Positions 31,340 to 42,170 of a stretch of DNA of 64,000 bases are shown here, in pieces. The notes beneath the pieces were generated by a model, which searched no databases, was not told the origin of the DNA, and was given only the letters and a program-made list of their open reading frames with translations. The DNA lies in the NCBI GenBank assembly GCA_036925085.1, contig JAUPFP010000033.1, positions 1,410,501 to 1,474,500 of the forward strand, read 5' to 3'. The DNA is from Brachycybe producta. Lineage: Eukaryota > Arthropoda > Diplopoda > Playtdesmida > Andrognathidae. The position numbers were made by a program, and so were the translations under genes. Positions within the stretch are counted from its first letter, which is position 1. Each line of letters starts with the position of its first letter.

Positions 31340-31660
31340 TAAGAGTTGTCACTGCTAACCAAATACAATACCCTGCAGAGTTTACTTAAATTTGGTTTAG
31401 GACAAGAGCTTTCTATCATCCACTTCAAAATATTCAGACTAAAATCTTCTCCCTTGCAAGTAAATTGTCCCAACAAAGCTCGGAAAGCCACAAATAAACC
31501 TAGCAGCCCTACGTTAAACCATTTCAACAGAATGAACTAACTCTGCATTGTGGGAACTCCACACCATGCTGCAATATAGGGACATATCAGTGATTTGCAG
31601 ACTATACACTTTACTTTTTTTGGACAGAATTTTACAATTTGTTGGCTAAACTTTTAACAT
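31340..31660 (-). pseudogene. LINE reverse transcriptase fragment (thumb region), minus strand
   Basis: Read on the minus strand from about 31607: Leu-Tyr-Cys-Ser-Met-Val-Trp-Ser-Ser, then Leu-Val-His-Ser-Val-Glu-Met-Val-stop-Arg-Arg-Ala-Ala-Arg-Phe-Ile-Cys-Gly. This is the well-known (Tyr-x-Ser-x-Val-Trp-Ser) ... Glu-Lys-Val-Gln-Arg-Arg-Ala-Ala-Arg-Phe block downstream of the LINE RT catalytic motifs. One stop replaces the usual glutamine (CAA to TAA), and another stop follows. It resembles the fragment at 33238-33720 in this block. Dead. Confidence 0.68.
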
Positions 31661-31784
31661 TTGCATTGATAAAAAAAAGTTATTAAATTTTGAAAATAAC
31701 GTTTCATAAAAGCCATTTTTCTGAGACCAAAGCAGTATAATTATCATACAGTAGTAAGAAGTTCCAAAAATGACTATAGTCTAT

Positions 31785-31925
31785 TGATTGCGAGTGCTGT
31801 TGCTACATTAAAATTGTGCAAGATGGTTTTAGGTTTACTTTTAGCAGACAAAATAAAGTCGAATTTCGACTGGGCTGTGTCGTCGCTATGTATTTTTTAT
31901 GAAAGGAAGCCAACCTTTGTACTTC
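31785..31925 (+). repeat. Family U, copy 2 (one arm)
   Basis: AAAATAAAGTCGAATTTCGA, TGGGCTGTGTCGTCGCTATG and TATTTTTTATGAAAGGAAGC align with 24346-24405 and 52790-52850. The plus-strand reading frame (about 90 codons from 31784) is degraded repeat. Confidence 0.45.
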
Positions 31926-32547
31926 TTAGATATTCATCCTTAAACAGGACGCGTTTTACATGCACCAACTCAATATATTGTTTTTTTTTCTTTCTGAAAG
32001 CTGTGTTCTTGTATGATTCTGCTTTTTTTTTCTTCTTCCATTGCCTCCATTATTAACGGCAATTAATTATTGTTAATGGCTTCCACGTCTTACTTTTAAG
32101 AAAGTGGAGAAAATCTTAAAAGAAAAGCCACAAGCAGAAGAAGATGAAGCCACCAACACATTTAATACATTACATACAGTACACACATATAGAACTACAA
32201 CATGTATTTCATTTTCCATAGAAAAGAAGAGAAAGAACGAAGCACGAACTAACTCTTATTTTAATACATATAGAAAAGAGGTGAAATGTGTTGGATAATT
32301 CTAAAAAAAAGAGAGAGAAATAATCGTCTTAAAAGCATTTTGGACGATGTTATAGCAATTTTCTGCCTTGTGTTGTATTTAGTTATTTTTTTTTTCTTCT
32401 TCGTGTTATTCTTTTTGAAATTCAGAAGGAAGATGATAAAAAAAACTGTGATGATAACGTTGTTCTTCTTGTATATTTCATAATAAAGATCTTACATATT
32501 TCTATAATGACATTGCTAGTTGGTGAAATAAGACACACAACCAAGAA

Positions 32548-32548
<1 letters not shown>

Positions 32549-32630
<82 letters not shown>

Positions 32631-32640
32631 TAATAATAAG
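32549..32640. repeat. (ATA)n microsatellite
   Basis: About 30 AAT/ATA units with a single interruption near the right end. Poly-isoleucine frames on both strands are artefacts. Confidence 0.95.
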
Positions 32641-32949
32641 CAATATACTGTGTTTTGTATCTTGTCCTTTATGGTTTCAGAATGATGCTAATGATATTCT
32701 GTAACAATGACATTATTCTGTAAAACATAAGAGTGAAAAAGTTTGTTTTGTTTAATTAAATTTAGTACAAAAAATTCTTTTAATAATAGTTTGCAATCTG
32801 TATTGTCATAGATATGTTTCGGGGAAGTATTCAATAAAAGTTAGGCATTGTTTCAGCAAAAAAAAATCTTGCTTATTGAAACTCAAAATGGAATTCAATA
32901 TTGTTTTTTGTTGCTTATATTTTGTACTCACACATGAGTTAAATGAACT

Positions 32950-33200
32950 GAAATTAAATGTGTTTAGGTGAATTATACGGAATCCAGTTAAGGACATGAC
33001 CACCAAATAAAAATTGACATTATTAATATTTTAAATTGAAATACTAAATCAATATTTTGTCAATAGTTTCTATATTATATTTAAGTATTAACTCAATATT
33101 TTCAGATTATTAACTGAATAAATTGAATTCGACATGTATTGTTTGTTTGCCCTTCACAGGGCTCTGTAGAACACGTTTATTATTTAAATGCATTTAAACT
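32950..33200 (+). repeat. Family Q solo arm
   Basis: GTGTTTAGGTGAATTATACG, GAATCCAGTTAAGGACATGA, CAATATTTTCAGATTATTAA, CTTCACAGGGCTCTGTAGAA then ATTATTTAAATGCATTTAAA. It matches one arm of the palindrome at 59132-59822 and stops just past the central ATGCAT. The LINE fragment at 33238 follows almost immediately. Confidence 0.75.
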
Positions 33201-33237
33201 AGGTAGTACTGGGTATTAGGCAATAGCATAAGTAATA

Positions 33238-33720
33238 AATTCATTCAACTCAGTACACCTGTAATCAGCCCGAGAGAAATGTGGCAGAGGGGATTATTCC
33301 CACAATCATATGTGGTTGTCATTTAGACAAGGTTTAGACAAATCATCGTCAAACTGAATTCGTCCTAAAACAGAACTATGTCCTGGAAGAGAATTCCATA
33401 GTCAAAATACATTTGGAAAGAAAGACCACAAATACGCAGCAGTTTAGCTATTATTTATTTAAAAAGCTTTGAATTTGGATGGCCATGTCTATTTATATGG
33501 CAGTTTCTAGTAAGAATATCTAACAATGCACTATTCTCTCTGCAGCTAGCAAGCAAGCATTTAAGAAGGACAAGGCTTTGCTCAGCTCTATGGCTCACTA
33601 GTGATTCCCACTGAAGTTCATCTAGCATGTTCATCTTACCTTTAATAAATCTTGCAGTCCTATGCTGTATCTTTTCGATTTCATGTATTAGATTAACTCG
33701 AAAAGGATTCCAATTAGTTT
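33238..33720 (-). pseudogene. LINE RT C-terminus and 3' UTR, minus strand, frameshifted
   Basis: Minus strand from 33709: Trp-Asn-Pro-Phe ... Ile-Glu-Lys-Ile-Gln-His-Arg-Thr-Ala-Arg-Phe-Ile-Lys-Gly, then Leu-Asp-Glu-Leu-Gln-Trp-Glu-Ser-Leu and an arginine-histidine-glycine-histidine block; a stop is reached at about 33450. A +1 change of frame continues Ala-Ala-Tyr-Leu-Trp-Ser-Phe-Phe, an in-frame stop, then Leu-Trp-Asn-Ser-Leu-Pro and a stop at 33306. The same order and spacing occur in the plus-strand fragment at 11895. The 3' tail GATTACAGGTGTACTGAGTT then GAATGAATT matches too. Same family, independently inserted. Confidence 0.82.
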
Positions 33721-34390
33721 TTATAAAATATTTTGTTTCATTCTACCCACGTTAAATATGAGCTCTGTTTTTAATTTTCTATTTAAAACTAGAAAGTACA
33801 CAGTCTTTTGGGGTTCTGTTTGAAAATATGTTTTTAAAATTAAATTATATTCATTTTTAGGAAGCTCTTCAGTTTTTAGAAAATATTTTGTTCTTCAGTT
33901 GTCATGTTAAGTGTGTCTATTATTGAGGTGCTTGGATTTGCATTTCATTTATTTCTAAAGAGCTGTTTATAAAATACTTTGTATTTTTACTTTCGCTTGT
34001 TAAGTGTACCTGCGAGTTCAGGTGCTAGGTTATTAATTATCTATTTAAAAACTAGAAGGTAGACGGAAATTGCCTTTAAGGGCAATTTCACTAATTTCTA
34101 CTCAGCTGTTTAGGTTTTATAAAATGTTTCCTGTTTTGATCATCTCAGGTTAAATGTACAAATAGTTGAGGTGCTTGGTTTTTAATTATTTCAGTACAGG
34201 AATAACCTTTTAGGGTTCGGTTTGTAAAATATGTTTTCTATTTTAAATTATCTTCTTTTTTTTAAACCTTATGAAAAAAGAAAAATTGAAATACTAACAA
34301 TGTTACATTAATTTTCACCTAAACTTCAAAACTTTCTCTGTTTTGAAAAAAAAAAAAAAAAGTAGCTTAAAAAAATGTGATGTATACGGA
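33721..34390. repeat. Diverged monomers of the ~190-bp repeat seen at 36119
   Basis: ATTTAAAACTAGAAAGTACA (33781-33800), TATTTAAAAACTAGAAGGTA (34041-34060), GGAAATTGCCTTTAAGGG and TTTTATAAAATGTTTCCTGT are scattered units of the array at 36119-36600. Here the spacing is irregular. Confidence 0.5.
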
Positions 34391-34394
34391 GCCC

Positions 34395-34735
34395 TGCAGA
34401 GGACTTTTCCAAATTTTTTTTATTCTCGACAAGTCTACATGTCGAGTTTATTTTTGACTTATCGACTTTTAATCTCTTTTATTTGGCCATGTTAATTATG
34501 CCATGTTGCGTGCACCATACTCTAAATTACTTCAAGCGCCCTCTTGTAGAAGCAGTAATTTAATTATTATAGTATGGTGCGCGCAACGTGGCATAATTAA
34601 CATGGCCTCTCATTAAAAAGAGAGTAAAAGTCAACATGTCGAAGTTTTTTTTAAAAAAAAGTCGACATGTCGACTTTAATGTCGACTTGCCGAGATTAAA
34701 AAAAAAAATTGCAGAAAAGAACTCTGCAGGGTTTG
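34395..34735. mobile_element. Palindromic family T (one copy)
   Basis: Outer arms GAGCCCTGCAGAGGACTTTT / AAAGAACTCTGCAGGGTTT; then CTCGACAAGTCTACATGTCG and inner arms GCCATGTTAATTATGCCATG / CGTGGCATAATTAACATGGC. The ~70-bp loop contains GCGCCCTCTTGTAGAAGC. Over 300 bp would fold as a long hairpin. No copy elsewhere in the window; target duplication unclear. Confidence 0.7.
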
Positions 34736-34739
34736 TAGA

Positions 34740-35420
34740 TGTAAAAAACTTATGAAACTTTTTTTATTTTCTTCAAAAAGTTTCCCCGCATCCGGATCGA
34801 AGAAAATAAGTTAAATGCAAATAATATATATAACATAGGAAATGTGTTTTTACGAGCTAATTGTGTCACATCCTTTTATTATCGTCTTCAGAAGAAGAAA
34901 AAAAAAGACACATAGTAACAACCATCATATACATTGTATTATTTTATATACACGTAGTAGAACACATTCAAATAATAATAGCCTATGAAAATATTATGGT
35001 GAAACTCTCTCTCTCTCTCGTTCTTTTCTTTCTAAAATTTCTCTTGAATAGAAAAGTTAAGAAGAGAAAATGCTGAACAAAGATAATTATACTCGAAAAA
35101 CACTGGTACAGCTAAAATACATGATGTGCCTATATGAATAACTCAAGCCTTAATTACACATACACACAGTGTAGTATTATGTATATGATGATCACATACA
35201 ACAACAACAACAACAGAATATTTTAATTTCTTCAAGATGCTCTCTTCTTCTTCTTTTCTTGTTGCAAACTCTTAAGAAGCCAAAGATGATGATGATGCTC
35301 TACTTTTTAGCTTACATGTTGTTTCAGATATATTACTCATTATACACTGTTAATGGACAAAGTGAAAAATAAGTCATTCTACATAATAACTAGTAAATGA
35401 ACAAAACTACCAATTAACTA
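34740..35420. other. Non-genic AT-rich stretch
   Basis: Short (CT), (AAC) and (GAT) repeats only; a 71-codon plus-strand frame at 34861-35076 has no domain. Confidence 0.5.
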
Positions 35421-35424
35421 ACTT

Positions 35425-35539
35425 TGGTTATTTCTGTATTTCAGAAGCAACATTAAGAAAAAACTTGAAAGCGTTTTAGAAACTAGAAGAGTAACTGGAT
35501 CACAAAGATTTCCATGTTGATTTGGAACATACTTTTAAC
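35425..35539 (+). repeat. Family-R arm interrupted by a hAT element
   Basis: GGTTATTTCTGTATTTCAGA, AGCGTTTTAGAAACTAGAAG, AGTAACTGGATCACAAAGAT then TTGATTTGGAACATACTTTT. The arm is cut at 35540 by a hAT MITE inside the segment that in other copies reads GATATCTTTCAAAATAAAC. Confidence 0.6.
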
Positions 35540-35916
35540 CAGGTTTGGGACATTTGAATCATCGAATCATGTAAATCTGGAAAAATATTCGAGATTCGAA
35601 AACTCGAATCTTCGCACTTTTTTTCGTCTTTAGAATCTTAACCTAAAAATCAACTGTTAATACTTTGGTAAAATTAGTTTTAACTCCAAAACGACGATTG
35701 TTGCAATTTCGTTGTTGTACCCGAATTACCAATGGATCACCTTGTGGCGACCCTGAGTGTCACCGCACTTGTTTTTTTATTAATAATAATTTAATATTAT
35801 TTAATTTATTTGTATCTTTTTAATGAATAATATAGGATTCTTAAATGAAGAATTCGAGAGATTCGAGAACCTTTTAGGATTCGGATTCGAGAAAATATAG
35901 GATTCGTCCCACCTCT
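35540..35916. mobile_element. hAT-type MITE, 377 bp, rich in GATTCGA words
   Basis: Left end CAGGTTTGGGAC, right end GTCCCACCTCTA; perfect 8-bp target duplication CTTTTAAC (35532-35539 and 35917-35924). Subterminal zones carry repeated GATTCGA/TCGAATC words (ATTCGAGATTCG, AACTCGAATC, AATTCGAGAGATTCGAGAAC, GGATTCGGATTCGAG), which may be transposase-binding iterations. No coding capacity. Confidence 0.87.
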
Positions 35917-36040
35917 ACTTTTAACAAAATCTTATTTTTGGCATTATTACAAAGCTTTGGCACTTTGCCCCAGGACCCCCACCACCGACATATCTTTCTA
36001 GGGAAGCAAGTGACAAAAATTAGTAACATTCTTTCAATGA

Positions 36041-36600
36041 AAGGAAATTTCCGTGTACCTTCTAGTTTTTAAATAGTAAATTAAAAATCGAGCTCATAAA
36101 CCTCCCCATTCACTTAAAATGATTGTTTAATTTACTATTTAAAAACTAGAAGGTACACGGAAATTTCCTTTTAGATTCATGTTTATAAATGTGTTTTCTA
36201 GTATTTTATAAAATTTCATTCATTTCTACAGAGCTATTTAGTTTTTAGAAAATATTTTGTGTTTTGATCTTATCAGTTATCACATTAAGTGACTGGTGAG
36301 ATTGAGTAGCTCAATTTATAATTTAGTATTTCAAAACTAAAGGGTACATGGAAATTTCTTTTAAGGTTTATCTTTATAGATGTGTTTTCTAGTTTCTTAT
36401 AAAATGTCATTCATTTCCACTGAGCTGTTCAGTTTTTAGAAAATATTTCGTGTTTCGATCTTATCACGTTAAGTGAATGATGAGGTTGATGAGCTCAATT
36501 TGTAATTCACTATTTAAAAACTAGAAGGTACACAGAAATTTCCTTTTAGATTTACGTTTATAAATGTGTTTTCTAGTTTCTAATAAAATTTCAATCACGA
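36041..36600. repeat. ~190-bp tandem repeat with an inverted first unit
   Basis: The signature TATTTAAAAACTAGAAGGTA + CACGGAAATTTCC occurs at 36135 and 36508 in direct orientation, with a diverged unit at about 36330, and inverted at 36041-36080. Between signatures lies TTCTAGTTTCTTATAAAATG, CATTCATTTCCACTGAGCTG, TTTTAGAAAATATTTCGTG. Period roughly 185-190 bp. It may be a small satellite or the internal array of a mobile element. Confidence 0.65.
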
Positions 36601-36655
36601 AGACATTCTCGTCTTGCAGACTTCACTGAGAATGTATTGCACGCAACATCTCTAA
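36592..36655. repeat. Fragment shared with the coding-like segment at 19264
   Basis: CGAAGACATTCTCGTCTTGC, AGACTTCACTGAGAATGTAT and GCACGCAACATCTC align with 19264-19330, with a ~9-base deletion. Shows that the 19231 segment is dispersed or duplicated. Confidence 0.55.
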
Positions 36656-36659
36656 AAAA

Positions 36660-37340
36660 AATAATTAATCACAATTACAAATGACATGTTTTGAACAGTA
36701 ATGTGGTGAATTACTAATTACTGATAAAAGTAATTTAATTATAGTAATTTATTAATTCAGACAAATTCCTTCTCAGCGCTGCTACTATTATTATTTCGTC
36801 CATTGAAGGACGTACAACGACAAATGTGCCTAGCCTTATGCACATTGTCTCGTTATTATGTAAAATAATTGATTTTTCACTTTGGCAGTAATATATATTT
36901 ATACTATGAAAACTGAACTATCGTTCCGTCTTCACAAATATATTTTTTCTAACGGGTCCCTTTTCTTGTAAATTTCTAGACAATTTTCCAGTTTAACTAT
37001 AACGCTTGGTCGAACCTGCACCAAAGTTTTTTTTTCTCAAGACGCCCACCAAATCTTTCTCTCAGAAAAAAAAGCAAAAAATATATATATAATATTCGCA
37101 TCACCGACTTAAACTACTCGCAAATTGGTATTTATATTCCGTCTATATATGTATACATGTGTGTGTATATATATGACGGTAAAAGTGGGTGGTATTTGAG
37201 AACGAAAAGAGAGGAGGAGTAAAAAACTACACCATTTTATATTAGATCCAATGGATTTTTTTCTACCTTCAACCACATAATAATAAAAAAGAGAGCATCA
37301 CAATTGAATTTCGAGACATTGCAAAAAAGGAATAAGAAAG
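36660..37340. other. Non-genic AT-rich stretch
   Basis: TATATGTATACATGTGTGTG-type text at 37145-37170. No gene. Confidence 0.45.
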
Positions 37341-37343
37341 AAA

Positions 37344-37383
37344 GATGATGATGATGATGTAGTAGTGGTAGTAGTAATAGCAG

Positions 37384-37414
<31 letters not shown>

Positions 37415-37430
37415 TGTTGTTGTAGTAGTA
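37344..37430. repeat. (GAT)(GTA)(GTT) trinucleotide array
   Basis: GAT units, then imperfect GTA units, then GTT units, about 28 triplets. Poly-Leu and poly-Thr frames on the minus strand are repeat translations. Confidence 0.95.
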
Positions 37431-37434
37431 CAGT

Positions 37435-39027
37435 TGTATAACAGCAGGATATTAGATTGTGTGTATGTTTCACAATGCAAAAAGCTGTATATAGAGAAGA
37501 AGCCTATGTGTGATATGAGTATGTGACATGCTGAGAACATATTACAACAACCCCTTCCACCCCTTTCTTTCTATATATAAAAAAGACACATTCATTTTTG
37601 GTCTACCAATATGTATAATAATATGTCTAACATGAGACAACTAACCCTTTTATAACAAAAGAAGCTCTTCTGCCCGGATATTGTCTCAATTTCAAAGCTA
37701 GAGAAAAAAAAAATGGGCAAATAAATATGTTGTCTAAAAAGTCAGTGGGATGTATTTTGCTTCAGACTGACTCACACATATATATACATATATTGTTGCT
37801 AATTTAAAATTATCATCCAGAAAATGTCTATAAATAACCTCAATGAAAAAAAATTGAAATTCGCAACACTGTCTTTCCAATTTTCCAATAAAACAAACTT
37901 GCCTTAAATTTACTACAGTTAATATTGGGAACTTAACTGCATTAACACAACCAATGGCATTACCGCATTACTGCATGTTGTTAATGTGTCATTTTTTCTG
38001 TGTTTAACACAAACTGGGCATAAAAAACAACACTGAGGCTAGTGAAAGCATGGAGAATGGAACCCTACAGGAGATTATCATCCAACAATTGTCTAGAAAC
38101 AACCTCAATAAAAAAAATAGAAATTTGCAATATCTCCTTTCTAATTTTCTAGTAAAAACATACCTGCCTTAAATTAACAATATTTTACCCTTTTAAAGGT
38201 CTTTACCATCAAGGTTTGATTATGTACGGCATCGACCATCGGCAAGCCGAGCTCAAATCAGGCCACCCGTGGTCTTTTACGGGTTGCAACAGCCAGATTT
38301 AGGCACCGTTCCTCGTGGAGAAAGGTATTGAGTCCCCTGGGTATTAAACCCCTGGAATATTCATGACTCAGTTAACAGAGACAAAAATGTAGTTAACTGC
38401 ATTGACACGACATGGTTAACCACCACATTACTACATGTGGTTAAAATGTTACTTCCCGTGTACAACACAAATTTGCCAAATGAATATCGAACCTCAAATT
38501 CTGGCCTGAAGACTGAAAAACGCCATGTAGGTCATTGTAGAATCGTTTTTCTAACAGAAAATGGAACCCAAAAGGAACTGAAGCAACTGTAACAGTTACA
38601 TTACTTCATCGTCGTTAAGTGATTAAAAATTAAATCACACCTAAGTACACATTCTAGTATAACTACAGTTAAGTATAACATCGGTTATGTAAAATGGAGT
38701 AAATTTTCATAAAGTAAACTGGGTATCAAAACCAAAAATAGATCATTATGATGAATCATAAATAAAATTATTATTGCGATGTTATCTGTAAAAATGAGCA
38801 TTGTATTGTCATTTGAAAACATTGGTTTTCATTTTTCAATTAATGTTTTAATTTTTTTAAAAAAATGACAAATTTGTTCTTTTGTAATATCTAATAATGA
38901 AAATATATTCAGTTTTCTTTTTGATATGATTATTTATCAGACTCCTATAAACTATTTGATGGAAAATCTAATTACAGTCAAAAAGAACTACAGTAGGCAA
39001 CTAACTGGCTCATTAAAAAATAGCATA
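37435..39027. other. Non-genic stretch
   Basis: Bases 38205-38350 are less AT-rich (GGCATCGACCATCGGCAAGC, CAAATCAGGCCACCCGTGGT) and could be a SINE or other repeat relic, but I see no pol III boxes and no second copy. A partial direct repeat connects 37800-37935 with 38075-38175 (ATTATCATCCA, TTAAATTAACAATA-type words). Confidence 0.4.
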
Positions 39028-39035
39028 ATTTTTCA

Positions 39036-39496
39036 GGGGCGACTGAATAAGCGCCAAATTGAACAAGCGCCAAATGGAAGAAACGCCAAACTGAATAAAA
39101 GCCAAAAATTTGGCGGTTATTCAATTTGGCGTTTGTTCCATTTGGCGTTTGTTCCATTTAGCGTTTGTTCCATTTGGCGCTTATTCAGTTTGGCGTTTGT
39201 TCCATTTGGCGTTTATTCAGGTTTTTTGTAAATTCTGATGGTCCAAATATTGTGAGCTTTTATAGACGTCAGACTGTGCAGATTTACACCTAACCTAACC
39301 TAACCAAACCAAACCTAACCTAACCTAACCAAACCTAACCTAACCTAACCTAACCTCACATTTTGGCGCTTGTTCAGTTTGGCGTTAGTTCCATTTGGCG
39401 CTTATTCAGTTTGGCGTTAGTTTAGACTGGCGTTTGTTCAATTTGGCGCTTGTTCAATTTGGCGCTTATTCAATTTGGCACTTGATCAGCGCCACC
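39036..39496. mobile_element. Foldback element with 17-bp-repeat arms and a telomere-like core
   Basis: A perfect 8-bp target duplication ATTTTTCA (39028-39035 and 39497-39504) delimits a 461-bp element. The termini GGGGCGACTGAATAAG and CTTGATCAGCGCCACC are inverted. The arms consist of iterated ~17-bp words of the form TTTGGCGTTTGTTCCA / TTTGGCGCTTATTCAA; the first few are inverted (AAGCGCCAAATTGAAC), the rest direct, about 19 words in total. The centre is a CCTAA-rich run (39289-39357). The 8-bp duplication suggests hAT-family mobilisation. An in-frame 101-codon stretch only translates the repeat. Confidence 0.87.
39289..39357. repeat. Interstitial telomere-like (CCTAA)n / (TTAGG)n
   Basis: About 14 five-base units, mostly CCTAA with CCAAA variants; on the other strand this is TTAGG, the arthropod-type telomeric unit. 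It lies wholly within the foldback element, so it is probably cargo rather than a chromosome end. Confidence 0.88.
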
Positions 39497-39509
39497 ATTT
39501 TTCAATATA

Positions 39510-41680
39510 AGAGCTCTTGTGTGTTGAACATTTGATTCTGTAAAATCCTGTATTTTTTTTTTCTTCTCCAATTTTAAAGCTACCTAAATTGAGTTTAATC
39601 TAAATCCGCAGTGCTCATTTATGATTGATAACCATGACACGATCACAAGAGTTCTTAAAAGCACGGAAGAAGAAGAAGAAGAAAAAAAAAAACCCAGAAA
39701 AGGTAAAAAGGATGGATTTAACTGCATTTTGGTTGTCTTTTGTCACTTGTATATATAACAATATAAAACCTGCAGATCCAATTCAACATTTTGCAAGCAA
39801 ACACACATACATCTACACACACACACACACACATTGCAATAATATAAAAGTACATTCACACCTCTAGATGATTGTTATTTGCAGAGAGAGAGAGGGAGAG
39901 AGAGAGAGAGATGCACATTCAGACAAATTCTTATTATTCGCCACCTTGAACAACAACAACAACAACCAGAATGCAAACAAATTCCCAAGTGTAGTAAATC
40001 TATCTTATACACCATATATACAGTACAACAAACAGACAAGACACTGAAGAAAAGAGAGAGAGAGAGAGAGAGAGAGAAAATATCCTTAGAAGATGAGAAC
40101 CTACCTAAAAGTAGCACAGAAAAGAGAAAATGCATTCAGGCATCAGATGTCAGGCAAAGAGAGAGAAAATGTAATAACATATAAGCAAAAAGAAATACCA
40201 AGAGTGGTTTTTTTTTGGACATTCTTTTCTCTATTGGCATGTAATGTATATTCGGCTTTTACAATATTATAATCATAGTATATGTATCTTCTAATGTTTT
40301 CAAGAACAGGTCACGTCCACCAGGATTGAGAACCATCAAGGGGAAAGGGACAAGACTCACAAGTAAAACGAGATAAAATTTCAATTTTTTAGTTTCTATA
40401 TCACGTTGAAGAATTTACTTTTTTTTTTCTTCTCATCATGATGACCTTTTTACCTAAAAATGAATAGGTGTTTATACCAAGGTAAAGCAACTCCATGTTG
40501 AGAGGACAAAAAAAAAAGGCAAAAATGAGTGAAGAATCGTCTGCTTTTTGAAGCTAAAAGTTAGTTAAAAAAATTCTGGCCTACCCACGAAAAGGCTTTA
40601 GGCCCTTCATAAAAAAATTATCAGTCATTTAAACTACTAGGTCACGATAGATGACCAGGCATTGCATGTACACTATGAGGATTTCATCCATTATTAGGTC
40701 CGAGTACCAGAAGTTCGAGAAGAAAGACATCGTGCTTAAAATGTCATCCATTTCTTTTTTGGTATGTCGGGGCTATGTCCATTGAACAATATTGTAACTG
40801 AAACACTAAATACAGTCTGCACCATCTATTGGCCACACACCTGTTTACCTTGGTTCATAGACATTTTTTAGAAAGCACATCATTGCTTTCTCTGGATATT
40901 ATGTGCAATAACCCCTGCAAGAGAGAAACACAAATACCATAGGTTAAAAAGAACCCTAATATATTGTGTGTGTGTGTGTGTGTGTGTAACCTGTAGATAT
41001 GTGTGGATAAATTATACTTGCACTTTTCCAATGGTAGAATACTATAATTGAAAGATTTTGAAAAACGGGCTTTAAGGTTATAGAATTCATTTTTTTTTTT
41101 CTTTCTTCATTTTTGCTGTCCTGCTAAACACTTGGATTGAATTTTATCATGTGTCAACCACACATTGCTTTCAATTTCATATAATAAGAATCTTCACTTT
41201 TAAGCTGTTTTATAATTTTATATATCATTTTTTTTTAAATCGTGAATGAATGAACACAGGTTCATTTTGTGAATGGCTATTTTATTTATAACTTGAGGAT
41301 AGAATGTATAATGTGCAAAATAACTGTGTATGTTAGTGCGGATGCATGAAATCTAATTCATATTCCATGCTCAATGTACTGAGATAGATCTTGCTAAAAG
41401 ATTGCATTTTGCAGTTTGACCGAATAAAAAAGCAGAGATAGAAAGAAAAATCTCATCACTCACATGGAGCTTTTTACACGATCAACTTTTTTTCACTACC
41501 TTTTTGTGAAAAACTAGTTCATCAACTTATTTTACCTAGTTGCCCAACATATTTTACCTAGTTGCCCAATATATTTTACCTAGTTGCAAAATGAAAACAA
41601 ATTATAGCAGAATTGGCAAACTTCTAGCCAAAACTTATTTTTTTTGAAAACATATGTAGAACGGGACTGATTAAAAGAAT
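39510..41680. other. Non-genic stretch with simple repeats
   Basis: (CA)n at 39816-39834, (GA)n at 39887-39911 and 40054-40077, CAA repeats at 39949-39965, (TG)n at 40966-40988. Two opposing frames of 86-101 codons at 39875-40184 are Arg-Glu / Leu-Ser repeat translations. ATTTTACCTAGTTGCCCAA is repeated three times at 41530-41587. Confidence 0.5.
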
Positions 41681-41682
41681 GA

Positions 41683-41975
41683 ACCGATGAACATGGGGGG
41701 GGGGGGTAACTCTAAACACCCGAAACAGAATGCTTATAAAATTGGATGAATGCTATACTTTTTTATGTCGGTGATTATCACTGATTAAGTTGGGGGTTAC
41801 GTTAAATTAACAACCCGTTTAACATATGATTTGATTTAAAAAAAAAAAAAAAAACTCATGTTAGTACAGTGTTCATCACAAGGTTTTTGTGTTATAAACA
41901 TTCTGTTTCAGGTTTTAGAGGTACCGACAATGTTCATCCATTCATCCCTTTTCATCCTTATACCCTGACCCTGTA
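41683..41975. mobile_element. MITE family V, copy 1
   Basis: GATGAACATGGGG...GGTAAC at the left and GGTACCGACAATGTTCATCC at the right are inverted; the interior shares TAAACACCCGAAACAGAATG, TCGGTGATTATCACTGATTA, GTTACGTTAAATTAA and GTTAGTACAGTGTTCATCAC with 47440-47763. A G13 run sits near the left end. Confidence 0.68.
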
Positions 41976-42109
41976 GAACTCGTCAAAAGTTGTGGGTAAA
42001 AAAAGTGGATCGTGTAAACGAAGCATATCAAGAGAAAAGAAGAAAAAAATGTTGCACAACTACCACACAATACAACACAAAATCGAATACTAAACATAAT
42101 ACAACAATA

Positions 42110-42139
42110 GGATCAGAAGGAGAGAGATAGAGAAAGAGA

Positions 42140-42165
<26 letters not shown>
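42110..42165. repeat. Imperfect (GA)n tract
   Basis: GAGAGATAGAGAAAGAGAAG and a longer GA run. Confidence 0.85.

Positions 42166-42170
<5 letters not shown>

Noticed and set aside
32422-32704. Poly-isoleucine frames on both strands
   Set aside because: Translation of the (ATA)n microsatellite.
37237-37540. Poly-leucine and poly-threonine frames
   Set aside because: Translation of trinucleotide repeats at 37344-37430.
38205-38350. SINE or small RNA gene in the GC-richer patch
   Set aside because: No box A/B, no A-tail and no second copy in the window.
39289-39357. Chromosome end (true telomere)
   Set aside because: Only ~70 bp, degenerate, and enclosed in a mobile element with ordinary sequence on both sides.
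39036-39496. CRISPR-like or centromeric array
   Set aside because: The 17-bp words are contiguous, partly inverted, and bounded by an 8-bp target duplication, so a foldback mobile element explains them better.
39879-40184. 101-codon Arg/Glu-rich frame that could look like a coiled coil
   Set aside because: Encoded by two (GA)n tracts and a CAA run; no surrounding gene structure.
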